The notes below the pieces were generated by a model. That model saw nothing but the letters and a program-made list of their open reading frames with translations. It ran no database searches and was not told where the DNA came from. A program made the position numbers and the translations under genes. Shown one piece after another: positions 39,108-50,644 of a stretch of DNA of 64,000 nucleotides (position 1 is its first letter; the number at the start of each line of letters is the position of its first letter). The stretch comes from Tannerellaceae bacterium (lineage in GTDB: Bacteria; Bacteroidota; Bacteroidia; Bacteroidales; Tannerellaceae): positions 1 to 64,000 of the forward strand of contig JAJPZJ010000059.1 of NCBI GenBank assembly GCA_021204405.1, in the 5' to 3' direction.

Positions 39108-40257
39108 TTATTTTTTAAGTACATAAAAAGCTGTTATCAATATATATTGTAAGGTAAACAGTAAGATAAAGAGGCTTGTCCATTGGGTGGTTGCGTCGGC
39201 CAGTATACCCATTACGGGAGGGATCAGGGCGCCACCGGCTACCCCCATAATCATCAGGGCGGATATCTCGTTGGTAGATGAGGGGCCGGTACGTAAGGCG
39301 GCTCCGAAAACAATGGCAAATACGTTTGCACAGGTTAGTCCTACAAGGAAGAGGGCCACCATCCATACGGTTACATGGCCGGTTCCCATCAGTACGCCGA
39401 AAGCCAGTATGGCTACCACCAGTGTATTAATAAAAAAGGAACGGGGCGATAGTTTCAGTAGCAGGAAAGAGCCGGCAAACGTACCCAGGGTACGGGCTGC
39501 GTAATAGAGGCTACAGGCAAAACCGCCTTTATCCAGCGGCAGGGAATACCGTTCGGTTAGATATTTAGGTACTGCCGTCATCAATCCTATTTCAAAACCA
39601 ACGATCAGTACGATAATGGAGAAAAGGAGCAGCAGTTGTTTGTTTTTGAGTAAACTGATAATCTTCGCTCCGGTTTGTTGTTTGTCGTCATGCACCACCT
39701 CTTTTACGGGGGGTGAACTGCAACCAGAGAAATGATAAAAGGGTGGCAGCTGCATATACCGGGAAAACCAGTCTCCAGTTACCCCATGTTCCGGTTGCTA
39801 CTCCTGCAAGTATAGGCCCCAGGAAGGAGGAGATTGCTTTTATAAACTGGCCCAGGGTAAGCATACTGGTGACTTTCTTTTCGGCTACGATATCGGTTAG
39901 TAAGGGGTTGAGCGATACTTGTAAGATGGTATTGCCAATTCCAAGCAACGCAAAGGCTGTAAGAACAGCCGGGAATGAGTACCGGAACAGGGAAATAAGC
40001 ATGGCCAATGTAGTTATCCCGGCACTGAGCAGTACAGTTCGCTTCCTCCCGATTTTTCCCATCAGTATACCGGTAGGCAGTGAGCAGATGGCAAACCAAA
40101 GGAATACCAGCATGGGCAGGAGGTTGGCCAGTTTATCGTTCAGCCCGAAATCCTGTTTTACGTAGCTGGTGGCAATACCCACTACGTCGACGAATCCCAT
40201 AATAAAGAATCCGAAGAGGACAGGAAGGAGTTGGATGAGGTGTTTGTTGTTTTTTCA
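39108..40257 (-). pseudogene. MFS transporter, probable sugar importer, two frameshifts
   Basis: Reassembled it is a ~383-residue, 12-helix major facilitator. An A6 run just after ATG 40255-40257 (five A gives KNNKHLIQLLPVLFGFFIMGFVDVVG) and a C6 run near 39715 (five C joins FTP to VKEVVHDDKQQ) break the frame. MFS motifs include LPTGILMGKIGRKRTVLL between helices 2 and 3 and the second-half VPKYLTERYSLPLDKGGF. The FMGFVDVVG opening and length recall the FHS fucose/glucose symporter group common in PULs. It lies between the GH38 genes and the methyltransferases and would import the released monosaccharide or methyl sugar. Confidence 0.8.
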
Positions 40258-40356
40258 TATGTTTTATTTTGAGTTGCAGATGAAATACAGTTATGAGTTG
40301 TAAGTTGGTAGTTTTAGAGTTTGCAGAGGATTCCCTCCAATGATAAAACAGGCCCA

Positions 40357-40456
40357 GTTCCCCGCGAAGGCGGGGACCGCACTAGCACAGACATAAATCA
40401 TCTTTTTTGTATTTGAAACAGACATTTCTTTTGCGGTCCCCGCCTTCGCGGGGAAC
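40357..40456. repeat. Family A 100-bp inverted-end repeat
   Basis: Ends GTTCCCCGCGAAGGCGGGGA and TCCCCGCCTTCGCGGGGAAC. The spacer TCATCTTTTTTGTATTTGAA is nearly the reverse complement of the spacer at 48912-49011, so the two copies lie in opposite orientation. The arms carry a compensating change (GAAGG/CCTTC instead of GCAGG/CCTGC), keeping the pairing. Confidence 0.85.
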
Positions 40457-40548
40457 TTAGACTATTATTTGCATTTAAACTCTTCTGACCAGGACCAACT
40501 ACAATTTACAACTTTATCAAAGAACGATTGGGCTTTTGACACACCCTT

Positions 40549-40645
40549 ATGTTTTCCGGAAAAGGTAGGGAGCTTTTTCCAAAAAGGTAACTATGTTTTT
40601 CCGAAAAGGTAGTGACCCGTTTGGGAAAACGTAGGACTTTTTTCC
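40549..40645. repeat. Degenerate ~23-bp tandem repeat, about four units
   Basis: Variants of TTTTTCCGAAAAGGTAG follow each other: GTTTTCCGGAAAAGGTAG, CTTTTTCCAAAAAGGTAA, GTTTTTCCGAAAAGGTAG and TTTGGGAAAACGTAG. Each unit contains a small palindrome (TTTTCC/GGAAAA). Located directly downstream of the GH38-1 stop within a 394-bp gene-free gap (40258-40651). Confidence 0.6.
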
Positions 40646-40651
40646 GGGTTG

Positions 40652-43526
40652 TTACTGCCTGAAATTCAATTTAAAGGTTTCTATTGCGTGATGTCCGACC
40701 GGAAGTGTAACAGAGGTTCCCTGTCCGGGTACCGTGCCCTCTTCATCTTCGATCAGGTTTGTTTTTATAATTTGCTGCACCGGTGCAGCAAAATCGAGTT
40801 TTAGCTGCCGGTTTTTACCGGCTATTTCCGACAGGCGTATGATTACGTCGTTGCTGTTGTCGGCACGCTTTACGGTGGTTACGTTTACCAGGGATTCGGA
40901 GGTGGTGAGGAAGCTTAGTTGCTCCGGGAGTTGGTTGCCCGTGGTGGTTGTTTTACGAACTGCATGCAATGGGTGGTTTGCCTCTACGCCATAGCGGTAG
41001 CCGTGTTACCAGCCGGCTTCATGGGCTAAGAGTGAGAATGAATAGTGGTGACGGCCTTTCTGTTCGTACCAGTTACCCAGTCCGTGGCAACTCTTATGCG
41101 AGGAGAGTAAGATGGCCTGTAACACAGGATAAGCGACTGCTTCACGGGAGGGGTCTACCCAGTCGGCTACTGCTACACAGGAGGATAAGGTAAGTCCGAA
41201 TCCTTCGCCGTTAGCCGAGATCAGGTTCTGGATCTCACGGGGGTTGATCTCGGCCGGTTGCTGCCGGTAGGTACCTCCCCAGGCCCATCCGCCGGGAACG
41301 GTTTTCATCTCGTCTTTTCCTACTTCTACCATGCCCATGGGTACTTCGTAGTTGATGGTAAAGCGATCCATCTCTAAAGGTAGCGCCATTCTAAACTGCC
41401 GGTTGTGGATGCCGTCGAAGTTGGTGAGTGTAATATCCATATCAATCTTTTTGATAGTATGGTATATCCTGATCTGCTGGATAACTTCGGTATGTTGCAT
41501 GTGTTGACGGTTTTCGAACGTAGTGAACAGGGCGCCCGATTCAACAATTTGCCAGTGTGCTACCTGGCTGCTGATAGCCAGCAAGTCGCCCGGCGTTGGT
41601 GGGGTAACCTGCGTGAACTCGCCGGCACCGTTACCCTGATAGCCTCCGTTGATGATATCGCCTCCTTTGAATTTGGTTGTATTCAAGATCTCCCGGTTTA
41701 ATGTTTTATCGAAAAGGTTTTTGATACCTCCGTCGCTCAGGGTGATTCGGTAGAATTCGTTTTCGTAATAGTTGGTATGTTGCTTTACAGAGGCAGGGGC
41801 TGCCTGTGGTGACTTTCCATTACTGAGGTAAAAGGTTTTATACCCCAGCGATGGAACTTCGTTGGCTATAAATTGCAACTCATATCCGTTCTCTCCTTTT
41901 ACAAGTTGTGAGGCGATCGGTTTGCCGGTAGGGTCTTTTACAAGGGTGTTACGGGCAGTTTTTTCGTCGAGTTGTATAGTTACCGGATTAGTGCGCTGCC
42001 AGTTGAGGTCGTTAAAGACTACCACTGCATTTTTACGGGTTTCGATCTTTCCGGCTAGTGCATGGAGTGCATTGCCGAGCAATTCTTTTCCTTTATCACG
42101 TGCAAACTCTAATGTGTCGCGGAAGATACGGTCGGTAATATCGCCGTTCTTACCTCCCTAGCCGTGGTCAGGATAGATGGAAGCCATCCAGGCTTCGTTG
42201 AATGCCGCTTTTGGATAATCTCCGGGAGTCTTGTCGACCAGGTAGTTGAACGTGGTAAACATCTCGGCAGCGGGAAGTAGTATACCTGCTTTGCGTTTGG
42301 CTTTGATGGCCTGGTAATGGGCCGGACCATGAATGTACAGCCATAGGTCGGGACGTTCGCCCGATACTTTTTCAAGGTTTGCCTGTGGTACGTTAACGGT
42401 GGCGAAATAGGCTTCGGCCGTGGAGTGTTTGATGGTAGGTAACGGCACGTCGGCAAGGGCAACGATCCGGTTCCATTCGTCTACCAGTGTTTTGTAATTG
42501 GCCGGTTCTTCTGCGTCGTTGCTGATTACTACGGCATAGTGGGGCGGGATATTGTGCAAGCGGAAGTATTCACTCCATAGTTGCGAACGGTGGTGGAGGC
42601 GGCCAAAGCCGGTGATGGCATCTTCTTCCAGAAACTTCCAGATCATTACAGCCCAACCATAGTTGCCGGGGGTAAAGGTGAATATTTTGGAGCCGTCGGG
42701 GCTATACCAGTCGTATAATTCCTCACGCATACGGCTGATAAAAAGGTTCTTTATGCCGCTCTTTGCCAATATCTGGGGCATCTGGAGAGTGCGTCCGGGT
42801 ACATCAATATTATAGGCAGTGCGGTCGTCGCAACCGGGAATATGCTCCCGAATCCATTTACGGCCGAAATAGGTTTACCGTACCAGTTGTTCGCTCGATT
42901 CTAACCCTTCGTAAGGTTGATTGTAGGTGGCACCCCAGGCAAAACGTCCCTCTTTATAGCGGCGTATTACCTCTTCTTTCCTGTTGGGGAATTCATCGAG
43001 AAACTCCCTCAGGTTGAGGGTTTGTTCCATACCGAACGCAAAGTCCTGGTCGGTGTCCATCATTTGCATGGCCGGGTTGATGATGTCGTATATCCGTTCG
43101 TGCCTGCACGAGTCGGGCGTGTTCATCCAGGCTATATCCTGATGGGAGGAAGAGATGATATGGATTGTTCCGTTCTGGAAGTAATCCCAGTTTGGCGGGA
43201 TCAGGGGGGGTATAGAGCTGTTCGGCAATCATTTTCTTTTGCTTGCCCGAGGCTATTTGCAAGAGCTTATCCTCTCCTATCAGTGGCAACCATACGGTAA
43301 GTTTATTGTCAGAGGCATTGGCTACCTCAACCGGCTTGCCGTCCAACCAGACCTGTGTGCCGGGAGGGTGGGTACCGGGCAGGTGTACGGTAGCTTGTAT
43401 CTGTAACTGTCCGTTCCGCTTTTCATACTGATAGGGCTTGCTATGCGTAACTTCCACCATAGCCGTTTGTCCATAGCCGCAGAGGCTTACCAGTAGGCAA
43501 AGGGTTGTGAATATAAATTGTTTCAT
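40652..43526 (-). pseudogene. GH38 alpha-mannosidase 1, one frameshift and three stops
   Basis: A signal peptide (KQFIFTTLCLLVSLCGYGQ) and an N-terminal beta domain precede the GH38 core. Zinc-binding SSSHQDIAWMN, the nucleophile region YNIDVPGRTLQMPQILAKSG and the zinc His in SIYPDHG*GG are all identifiable, as are C-terminal beta domains. Lesions are a C7 run near 43215, TAA at 42875 (LVR*TYFGRKW, Gln in the paralogues), TAG at 42158 (PDHG*GGKNG, Trp in both paralogues) and TAA at 41006 (AGW*HGYRYG). The intact protein (~957 residues) would cleave alpha-mannosides in the periplasm. Closest neighbours are GH38-2 (8 bp upstream) and the MFS gene. Confidence 0.88.
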
Positions 43527-43534
43527 AGGTTGGA

Positions 43535-46178
43535 TTATTTTGTTTGTAACTTAAATGTTTCAATGGCATGGTGTCCTACCGGATGGCTAAAGCCATGGGT
43601 TGACGAGTGGATCTTCCGTCCCTCTTCTTCGATAATATTGGTATGCTCTACGGTACCGATCTCTTTGAAGAGGTTGAAAGAGAGTTCTGTATTCTTGCCC
43701 TCTATGTCGTAGCAGTGTAGAATAACCGAATCGTCGTCGTCGCACTTTTTAAGGGTACTTACCACTATACCTTTACCTGTAGCCGAACCAAAGCCAAAAG
43801 TTTCAGGCAGGTAGCCGGTTTGTTCTTTCGGGTTGGTGATCACGACCTGCAAAGGTTGTTTGGTTTGTGTACCTGACCGGTATCCGTTTTTCCAGTCGCC
43901 TGCATGGCTGAATAGCGAAAAGATAAAACTATGGTTGCCGGGTTGCAGGTAATAATTACCCAACGAGTTACAGCTTTTGCGGCTGGCCAGCAGAATGGGT
44001 TGCAGTACCGGATAGTTTACCGGGTTATCGGTAGGGTCTATCCAATCGAATACGGCTACATCCGAACTGATGGTAATACAGGTCTTTCCATCCCAGGCGG
44101 CAAACCAGTCCTGTACTTCGCGTGGGTGTACGTCTTTACAGGAAGTGTCGTAAATCTGTTCGGATTTGGAAAATCCTGCTGCTCCGGCTATCTCGTCTTT
44201 GCCAACTTCTACAACACCCATGGGTACTTCATAGGCTACTTTCGCCTGCTTCATATTTACCGGGAAAGCCAGGCAGAACTCACGCCAGTTTTCACCGCTA
44301 AACTGATTCAGTTCTACTTCTATATCTATTCATTTGACTGTTTTATAGGCGATGATGCGGAGTACGCCGGTTGTTTCTTTCAGGGGTTGGATGGTTTGGA
44401 ATACATCACGCACCAGACCTGTTTCTACGCATTGCCAGTATTGGCGGTAATGGCTTAGTTTGTCGAAACCGCGCATATCAGGTTGTTGTATGTCGGTAAA
44501 TTCGCCGGCTCCGTTGCCTTCCGAGTGCATGGTAAAGAGTTCGGCAGCGGAGTATTTGCCGGTTTGGAAAACTTCTTTTTTCAATTGTTTACCGTACAGG
44601 CTTCGGATGCCTCCGTCGCCCAGTTCCATGCGGTAATAGCTGTTTTCGTATACCGGTAGCCACGATGGCATGGCGAAGGTTTTACGAGGGGTGCCCTCTA
44701 CCAGGTAATAGGTTTTGTAACCGAGGGCGGGAACATTTCCGGCAACGAATGTGATGGTTATTACTTCGTCGTGGTTACCTGCGTAGGAATGGTTGGAAGC
44801 CAGTTGGTAGTCTATTTCATTTCCCTTTTCATCTACCAGGCAGAAGCGGGTATGTTCGCGTCCTTCTACATCCAGTGTAAAGGTAACCGGATCGGTGCGT
44901 TCCCATGAGAGTGCATTAAATACTGTAATTGCATAAGGGTGTTTGGTATTGAAGTTGATTTTTTTAGCTATGGCCGTGGTGGCTCCCTGTACAATCTCTT
45001 TTCCCCTATCGCGGGCATATTCATATTTTTCACGGAAGAGGCGGTCGGTAATGTGTCCCTGGTTACCTCCCCAGCCATGGTCGGGGTAGATAGCCGATCC
45101 CATGCGTTGTTAAGCTGCTCAACCGGATAGTTACTGAAACTGTTTTCCAACAAGGAACGGATGGTCGAAAACTTTTCGGCGGCAGCTAACAGGCGGCTGG
45201 CGTCTCTTCCGGCCTTTACGGCCCGGCGGTGGGCAGGGCCGTGGATATAGAGCCATACGTTGGGACGCTCGCCGGTTAGTTTATCAAACCGGGTTTGCGG
45301 GTTGCGGCTTACAAAGTCGAGTGCCTGTGTGGCTGTTTCATACTGGATAAAGGGCAGGTGGCAGGTGTTATTACTGCGCACTTCGTTGTTCCACTCCTCA
45401 ATGTAATTGTCGTAGTTTAACGGGGTGGAAAAGTCGTATGAATAGAGATAGAGAAAGCCCGGTACAATATTCCGTTGTTTGAAATAGGGTTGCCATTCAC
45501 TCAACATAGTAGCCAATGTATCTGTTCGTGCAGCTTCTGTTTTTGCTGCGCGTAAGGGACGGCCAAAGCATTCATACTGCCCAGGTGTCCATCCGAGTAT
45601 ATAACTTCCGTCGGGACTATACCACTGGTAATAACCCAGCTGGTGACGGCTGAACATGTAATAGGGTATACCGGCTTTGGCCAGCATTTGCGGGTATTGT
45701 AAAGCCATACCCGGAACATCCTGGCTCCATGCGGTACGGAAGTCGCCTCCGGGCAGCAGCTTTTGCAGCCATTTGCGGCCAAAGTAGAGCTGGCAGATCA
45801 GGGCTTCGCCGTCGTACATAGAGAAGTAGGGTTGTTTGTAGGTTGCCCCCACTCCAACCGTCCTTCCAGGGTTCGTTGCAGGATCTCCTGATACCGTTCG
45901 GGGTGTCTTTCGAGGTATTCTTTGAGCGACAGGGCATCTTCTACCGAGAAGCAGAAGTCGGGACTTTCGGCCATACGTTTCAGGGCAGGTGTGAGCATCT
46001 GTTCGTTGCGGAACTGTATACATACTTCGGGGGCATCCATCCAGGCTATATCCTGGTGGCTGGAGTTGATTATATATAGTTTTCCTCTGTTGAACCAGGA
46101 ATGTTCCTGCGCATTTGTTACTACCGGCAGCACTAGCAAACCGGCAAGTAACAGGGTGTATTTCAGGATAGTATTCAT
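43535..46178 (-). pseudogene. GH38 alpha-mannosidase 2, two frameshifts and one stop
   Basis: The ~880-residue frame starts MNTILKYTLLLAGLLVLPVVTNAQ (signal peptide). GH38 blocks are NSSHQDIAWMDAPEVC, SQDVPGMALQYPQMLAKAG and IYPDHGWGGNQGHITDRLF. Breaks are a G run near 45850 (LEWGATYKQPYFSMYDG when restored), a G3 run near 45108 (four G gives AWGSAIYPDHG), and TGA at 44330-44332 (TVK*IDIEVEL), from TGG or CGA by one transition. The C-terminal part ends with VGHHAIETFKLQTK, shared with the paralogues. A mannosidase with likely different linkage preference from its neighbours. Confidence 0.88.
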
Positions 46179-46190
46179 ATTCAGTGGGGT

Positions 46191-48872
46191 TTAATAGATT
46201 AGCTTATATGTTTCAATTGCGTATTTACCCAGCACGATGTGTTCTACTTCGCCTATCTCCTCTTCTATCAGGTTAACGTGTACGATTTTGCGGGGTTTCC
46301 TAAAGAATTGCGGCATAACTATTTCCTGCCGGTCGCCTTGATTATAGAGGCGTATGATCAGGCTGTTATCGTCTTCGCATTTTTTAAAGGCTGATACCAC
46401 TACATTTTCGCTGGATAGGCTGATAAAGCTTTGTGTAAGCGGTAAGGTTGCATTCCGGTATGGTTGCGGATTATAAACGGCCTGTAGCCTGTCGTTTGCA
46501 GCCGTTCCGAATCGAACGCCCTCCACATCATCCGGCCGGTGAGAGGTAAGGGAGAAGTGGTAATAATGGTCTCCCGTCTGGTTATATTCATTACCCAGCC
46601 AGTGGCAGCTTTTGCGTGAGGCCAGGAGGATGGGTTGCAGGATCGTTTGCGCAACACCCGGTTGGGTGGGGTCTTTATAATCGGCTACGGCTACGGACGA
46701 ACTGAGTGTTACTCCGAACTGATCGCCCGAGCCTGCAATCCAATTGCCGATACCACGCGGACGTTGTTCTTTGTTTTCTACGTAATAGCGTTCACCTGCT
46801 GCTCCCGGCATTTCGTCTTTGCCTACTTCCAGTATGCCGTATGGTACTTCGTAGCGTACTGTTCCGTTGGTAAGGTTTAGTGGGAGCATCATGCGGAACT
46901 CGCGGTATAGTACACCTTCCCAGTTAAGGATGGCTATATCAAAGTCGATCTTTTTCAATTGGTGATATACCCGCATGGTTTGTTCAACTACTGCATGCCT
47001 GATTTTACTGCGATAGGTAAAGGAGGTGAATACCTCGCCTGTCTCCACTAGCTTCCATACTGGTGAATGGTTACTTATTCTATCAAAACCTTCCATCGTT
47101 GGTTGCTGTACGGCGTCGAACTCACCTGCGCCATTTCCTTCCGATTTCATGGTTATGATTTCGCCTCCCAGGAACCGGGATGTATCCAGCAGGCGGGTAT
47201 TCAACTCTTTATCTGTTATCTGGCTGATGCCGCCATTGGTTAGTTCGATGCGGTACCAGGGTGTTTCTATTTGTTTGCCGGGGGCGACTACACTGGTTTT
47301 GCCGGGGGCATTGGCCGGACTAAGGAAGTAGGTTTGGTAACCCATTGCCGGAACGGCGGTTGCCACAAAGTGAAGCGTAGCCGATTGGATGGTCTGGTCG
47401 TTATAGTAGGTAACATCGGTTAGCTGGCAGGGTAGGCGGCTTCCGTCGGCGGCTTTTACTGCGAGCGCCGAAGCATATCCCTCTTCCAGGCGTATGTCTA
47501 CGGTAACAGGGTCGTTACGTTGCCAGGATAGCGCATTGAATATAACTATAGGGCGGCCGGTTTGTTGTGCGGTGTTGACTTTCGAGGCCAGTGCTCCCAT
47601 TTCGGTTGCCAGCAGTGTGGTTGCTTCTGTTTCGGCATATTCGAACTTTTGCCGGAAGATGTTATCTGTTAGGATGCCTCCGTTGCCACCCCAACCGTGG
47701 TCGGGATAGCTTTTAGCTTCCCATGCGGCCTGCAATTGTTTTTCAGGATAGGCATTGAAGTTGCCTTCTGCCAGTGCCCGGAAAGAGGCTAGTTTTTCGG
47801 CAGCCGGAAGTAGTACATCACCTTTGCGGCTGGCAGTGAGTGCTCTTTCGTGGGATGGGCCGTGGATATACAGCCATACGTTAGGCCGTTCGCCTTTTAT
47901 GGTGGGCAACGATGCTGTGGAGCGGTTGAGTGTATGGAAAAACTCGTCGGCCATAGCGTAACGGAATGTAGGGAGACTTATTTTTGTTTTCTTACCTCCC
48001 GGTTTCTGTATATACCGGATACTATTCCATAAGTTCATAAAGGGTTCACAGTTTTCGACCGGTTGCTGATCCCATATAAATTCGTAGTTAAGCATAGCCG
48101 GCATAACGGTGGGTGCTTTGGCTACATTGTTGTATTGGGTATACCAGAGTACTGATTCTTTTGCCAGTTCGTTAATGGCTGTGTCATTCTCCATGCCCAG
48201 TACATTGTAGAAGTAGATATAATGTCCGGGGGTGTAGGTGCGTACTTTCGAGCCGTCAGGGGCTTCCCAGTTGAAGAGTCCGCATTCATGGCGGCTGATT
48301 ATCAGGTTGTCTATGCCTGCTTTCTGCATGATCTGTGGCATTTGCAGGGTTCTTCCCGGTACGTCTACGTTGAAATATGAGAGGGCTTTGTAACCGTCGA
48401 AATTCTTTTTCAGCCAGCAGTTACCCAGGTAAAACTGGCGGGCAAGTGATTCGCCCGAATACATCTCTTCGTAAGGTTGAATAAAGGTGCCACCTATACA
48501 AATCCGTCCCTCTTTCAGATGCTTGTTTATCACCTCTTTCTTTTCGGAGTGGCGATGGATATATTCCATCACGATTGAGGTCTGTTCAATATCCATTTTG
48601 AAGGATGGATCTTTCTGGAGCCTTTCGAGAAAAGGTGTGAGCCACATCGTATCGCGGTTAATGGTACAGACCTCAATATGGTCGAGCCATCTCAAATCCT
48701 GATGGGTGGTGGTGAAAAGGAATATTTCACCATTCTTCAACTGCGAATCTGAAAGTTTTTTTAATAAGGTGTACGTTTCGTCGTCGCATTGGTAGACTCC
48801 GTTGGCAAACTGTGCAGCTACCGGAAAGAGTCCGAGTAGTGATAGTAGTAGTGATAAGAGATACTTTTTCAT
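46191..48872 (-). CDS. GH38 alpha-mannosidase 3, intact
   Basis: The 893-residue protein is complete. It has a signal peptide (KKYLLSLLLSLLGLFPVAAQ), the zinc motif TTTHQDLRWLDHIEVC, the nucleophile region YFNVDVPGRTLQMPQIMQKAG, the zinc His in SYPDHGWGGNGGILTD, and beta domains to VLGKYAIETYKLIY. GH38 enzymes are retaining, zinc-dependent alpha-mannosidases. In PULs they act on N-glycan or other alpha-mannosides. The HQD is followed by LRW where the paralogues have IAW, a subfamily difference. It is first of three tandem GH38 genes, 12 bp before GH38-2, and is the only one without lesions. Confidence 0.93.
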   Translation of the reverse strand: MKKYLLSLLLSLLGLFPVAAQFANGVYQCDDETYTLLKKLSDSQLKNGEIFLFTTTHQDLRWLDHIEVCTINRDTMWLTPFLERLQKDPSFKMDIEQTSIVMEYIHRHSEKKEVINKHLKEGRICIGGTFIQPYEEMYSGESLARQFYLGNCWLKKNFDGYKALSYFNVDVPGRTLQMPQIMQKAGIDNLIISRHECGLFNWEAPDGSKVRTYTPGHYIYFYNVLGMENDTAINELAKESVLWYTQYNNVAKAPTVMPAMLNYEFIWDQQPVENCEPFMNLWNSIRYIQKPGGKKTKISLPTFRYAMADEFFHTLNRSTASLPTIKGERPNVWLYIHGPSHERALTASRKGDVLLPAAEKLASFRALAEGNFNAYPEKQLQAAWEAKSYPDHGWGGNGGILTDNIFRQKFEYAETEATTLLATEMGALASKVNTAQQTGRPIVIFNALSWQRNDPVTVDIRLEEGYASALAVKAADGSRLPCQLTDVTYYNDQTIQSATLHFVATAVPAMGYQTYFLSPANAPGKTSVVAPGKQIETPWYRIELTNGGISQITDKELNTRLLDTSRFLGGEIITMKSEGNGAGEFDAVQQPTMEGFDRISNHSPVWKLVETGEVFTSFTYRSKIRHAVVEQTMRVYHQLKKIDFDIAILNWEGVLYREFRMMLPLNLTNGTVRYEVPYGILEVGKDEMPGAAGERYYVENKEQRPRGIGNWIAGSGDQFGVTLSSSVAVADYKDPTQPGVAQTILQPILLASRKSCHWLGNEYNQTGDHYYHFSLTSHRPDDVEGVRFGTAANDRLQAVYNPQPYRNATLPLTQSFISLSSENVVVSAFKKCEDDNSLIIRLYNQGDRQEIVMPQFFRKPRKIVHVNLIEEEIGEVEHIVLGKYAIETYKLIY

Positions 48873-48911
48873 GTTGCATTATTTTTAGTTGTTCGTATTC
48901 GTATGGTGCTA

Positions 48912-49011
48912 GTTCCCCGCGCAGGCGGGGACCGCAAAAGATGTTACTGTTTCAAATACAAAAAAGATGATTTCTATCTGTTCCGGTGCGGTCCCCGCCT
49001 GCGCGGGGAAC
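48912..49011. repeat. Family A 100-bp inverted-end repeat
   Basis: Ends GTTCCCCGCGCAGGCGGGGA and TCCCCGCCTGCGCGGGGAAC are perfect complements. The spacer (TTTCAAATACAAAAAAGATG in its middle) is the reverse complement of that at 40357-40456. It lies between SusD-2 and the GH38 genes inside the putative operon, so it may act as an intergenic attenuator or mRNA stabiliser. Confidence 0.85.
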
Positions 49012-49065
49012 TGAACCTGTTTGTTTTCACTTCTTACAGTATTGGTAATCATATTTTATTCATAT

Positions 49066-50622
49066 TTAAAATCTTCCGACCATGATCGATCTCCTGCTCC
49101 CTCCTCCTTGATACCCCGGGTTTTGTGTGAGCTCGGAGTTGGTTTGCCGGTCTCTTAACGGGATGGGGAACAGGAATTGGGTTTCTGTGAATTTGAAGGC
49201 TCCGTTTCCGTAAGGGAGTACGTAGCCTTCAAAGTCGGCAAAGCGATTGGTTTTCAGGTCGAGTACTTTACGGGTGCGGGCCATGTCAAACCAGGTCTGG
49301 TTTTCGAAGCAAAGCTCCCAGTAACGTTCTTTCCATACGGCTTCGCGGAAAGCATTCTGCGAGGGGAAGTCGGCAAGCGCGGAGGGTTCAAGGCCGGCAC
49401 GTTGACGTACTTTATTATAGCAATCGAGTGCCTGACTGTTGGGTAAACCGTCTGCTTCGTTCTGTGCTTCGGCATAAACCAGTAACAGGTCGGCGTAACG
49501 CAGGTTGGAGTAGTTTTGTGCTCCCTGTAATGTCTCCATCGCATCGTCGTCGAAAAACTTATAGATGTGTGCTGTAAAGGTTACGATCTCTTCCGGGTTG
49601 TTCCAGTTTGGATAATTGGTAAAGAAGAATCCTTTTTCCTTTACACGCTCGTCGTCCGGGTCGAATGTCCGGATAAAAGAAGAATCAGGATAAAAACAGC
49701 CATATTCGTTGGCGTAATTGGAAATGCCCGAATAGCGGGGCAACAGCCATTGGTGGATGGCATGATCCTGGATACTGGCTTCATACTGGGTCTGGAAGAT
49801 ATGTTCCACGGTGTTATCTTTTTTCCGGTCGCGCAGGTCGTGAATCGTTGGGAAAAGGCTATACCAGTTATTGTCTATTATCTTTTTTGCCTTTTCGGCT
49901 GCACGGGCGTACATCTCGGTTTTACCCAGCGGATAGCCGGCCATTGTAAAATAGACCTTGGCAAGCATGGATTTTACCGCACCTTTGGTGATCTTTCCGG
50001 ATTGAGATGTATTGGGGAGCGAGCTTTTCTCGGCTTCCAATAGGTCGGCTACAATCTGGTCGTAGACAGTTGCTTTATCCGTTCTCGGAATATTTACACC
50101 CTCTATCGATTCGGTTGGTTCGGTATGTAACGGAATATCTCCATACATCTGAACCAGCATAAAATAATAGTAGGCACGCAGGAAGTGCACTTCCCCCAGG
50201 TAATGAGAGAGGTCGGCAGCACTTACATTCGGTGTACCAGGTAATTTGGTAATTGCCAGGTTACAGTTTTCGATGCCTTCGTAAAAAGACTGCCACCAGT
50301 CCCAGGCATACAGGTTGTCTTCACTGGCATTGGCTTCCCTGAATTCTGCGCTATAGGCGGCCTGCCCTACGGATGTATTACACACACCGGTAGCAAACTC
50401 AAGCATCATAAAAGGGCTTTCGCCATAGGTAGCGACTCCATGGTAAGGCCTGCGGAGCGGATCACAACAGGCAGTAACCGCCTGTTGTGCATGTTCGGGT
50501 TTGGAGTAGAACGTTTCGGTTGTGAAGAAAGTCTTCGGGTCTACATCCAGGTAGGAGTTACAGCCGGTTGCCAGGCAGAAAGCAAGCGCTGAACAGATTA
50601 TTTGGAATACATTGTTTTTCAT
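49066..50622 (-). CDS. SusD-type surface glycan-binding lipoprotein of PUL 2
   Basis: ATG 50620-50622 gives the lipoprotein signal KNNVFQIICSALAFCLATGC. SusD features follow: DVDPKTFFTTETFYSKPEHAQQAV, LGEVHFLRAYYYFMLVQMYGDIPL, the RagB-like LLVYAEAQNEADGLPN, and WKERYWELCFENQTWFDMARTRK near the end. 518 residues, intact. It lies 22 bp downstream of its SusC partner and upstream of the three mannosidases, so it should bind an alpha-mannose-rich glycan at the cell surface. Confidence 0.92.
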   Translation of the reverse strand: MKNNVFQIICSALAFCLATGCNSYLDVDPKTFFTTETFYSKPEHAQQAVTACCDPLRRPYHGVATYGESPFMMLEFATGVCNTSVGQAAYSAEFREANASEDNLYAWDWWQSFYEGIENCNLAITKLPGTPNVSAADLSHYLGEVHFLRAYYYFMLVQMYGDIPLHTEPTESIEGVNIPRTDKATVYDQIVADLLEAEKSSLPNTSQSGKITKGAVKSMLAKVYFTMAGYPLGKTEMYARAAEKAKKIIDNNWYSLFPTIHDLRDRKKDNTVEHIFQTQYEASIQDHAIHQWLLPRYSGISNYANEYGCFYPDSSFIRTFDPDDERVKEKGFFFTNYPNWNNPEEIVTFTAHIYKFFDDDAMETLQGAQNYSNLRYADLLLVYAEAQNEADGLPNSQALDCYNKVRQRAGLEPSALADFPSQNAFREAVWKERYWELCFENQTWFDMARTRKVLDLKTNRFADFEGYVLPYGNGAFKFTETQFLFPIPLRDRQTNSELTQNPGYQGGGSRRSIMVGRF

Positions 50623-50644
50623 AATTCCGTATGATTTAAAGTTA

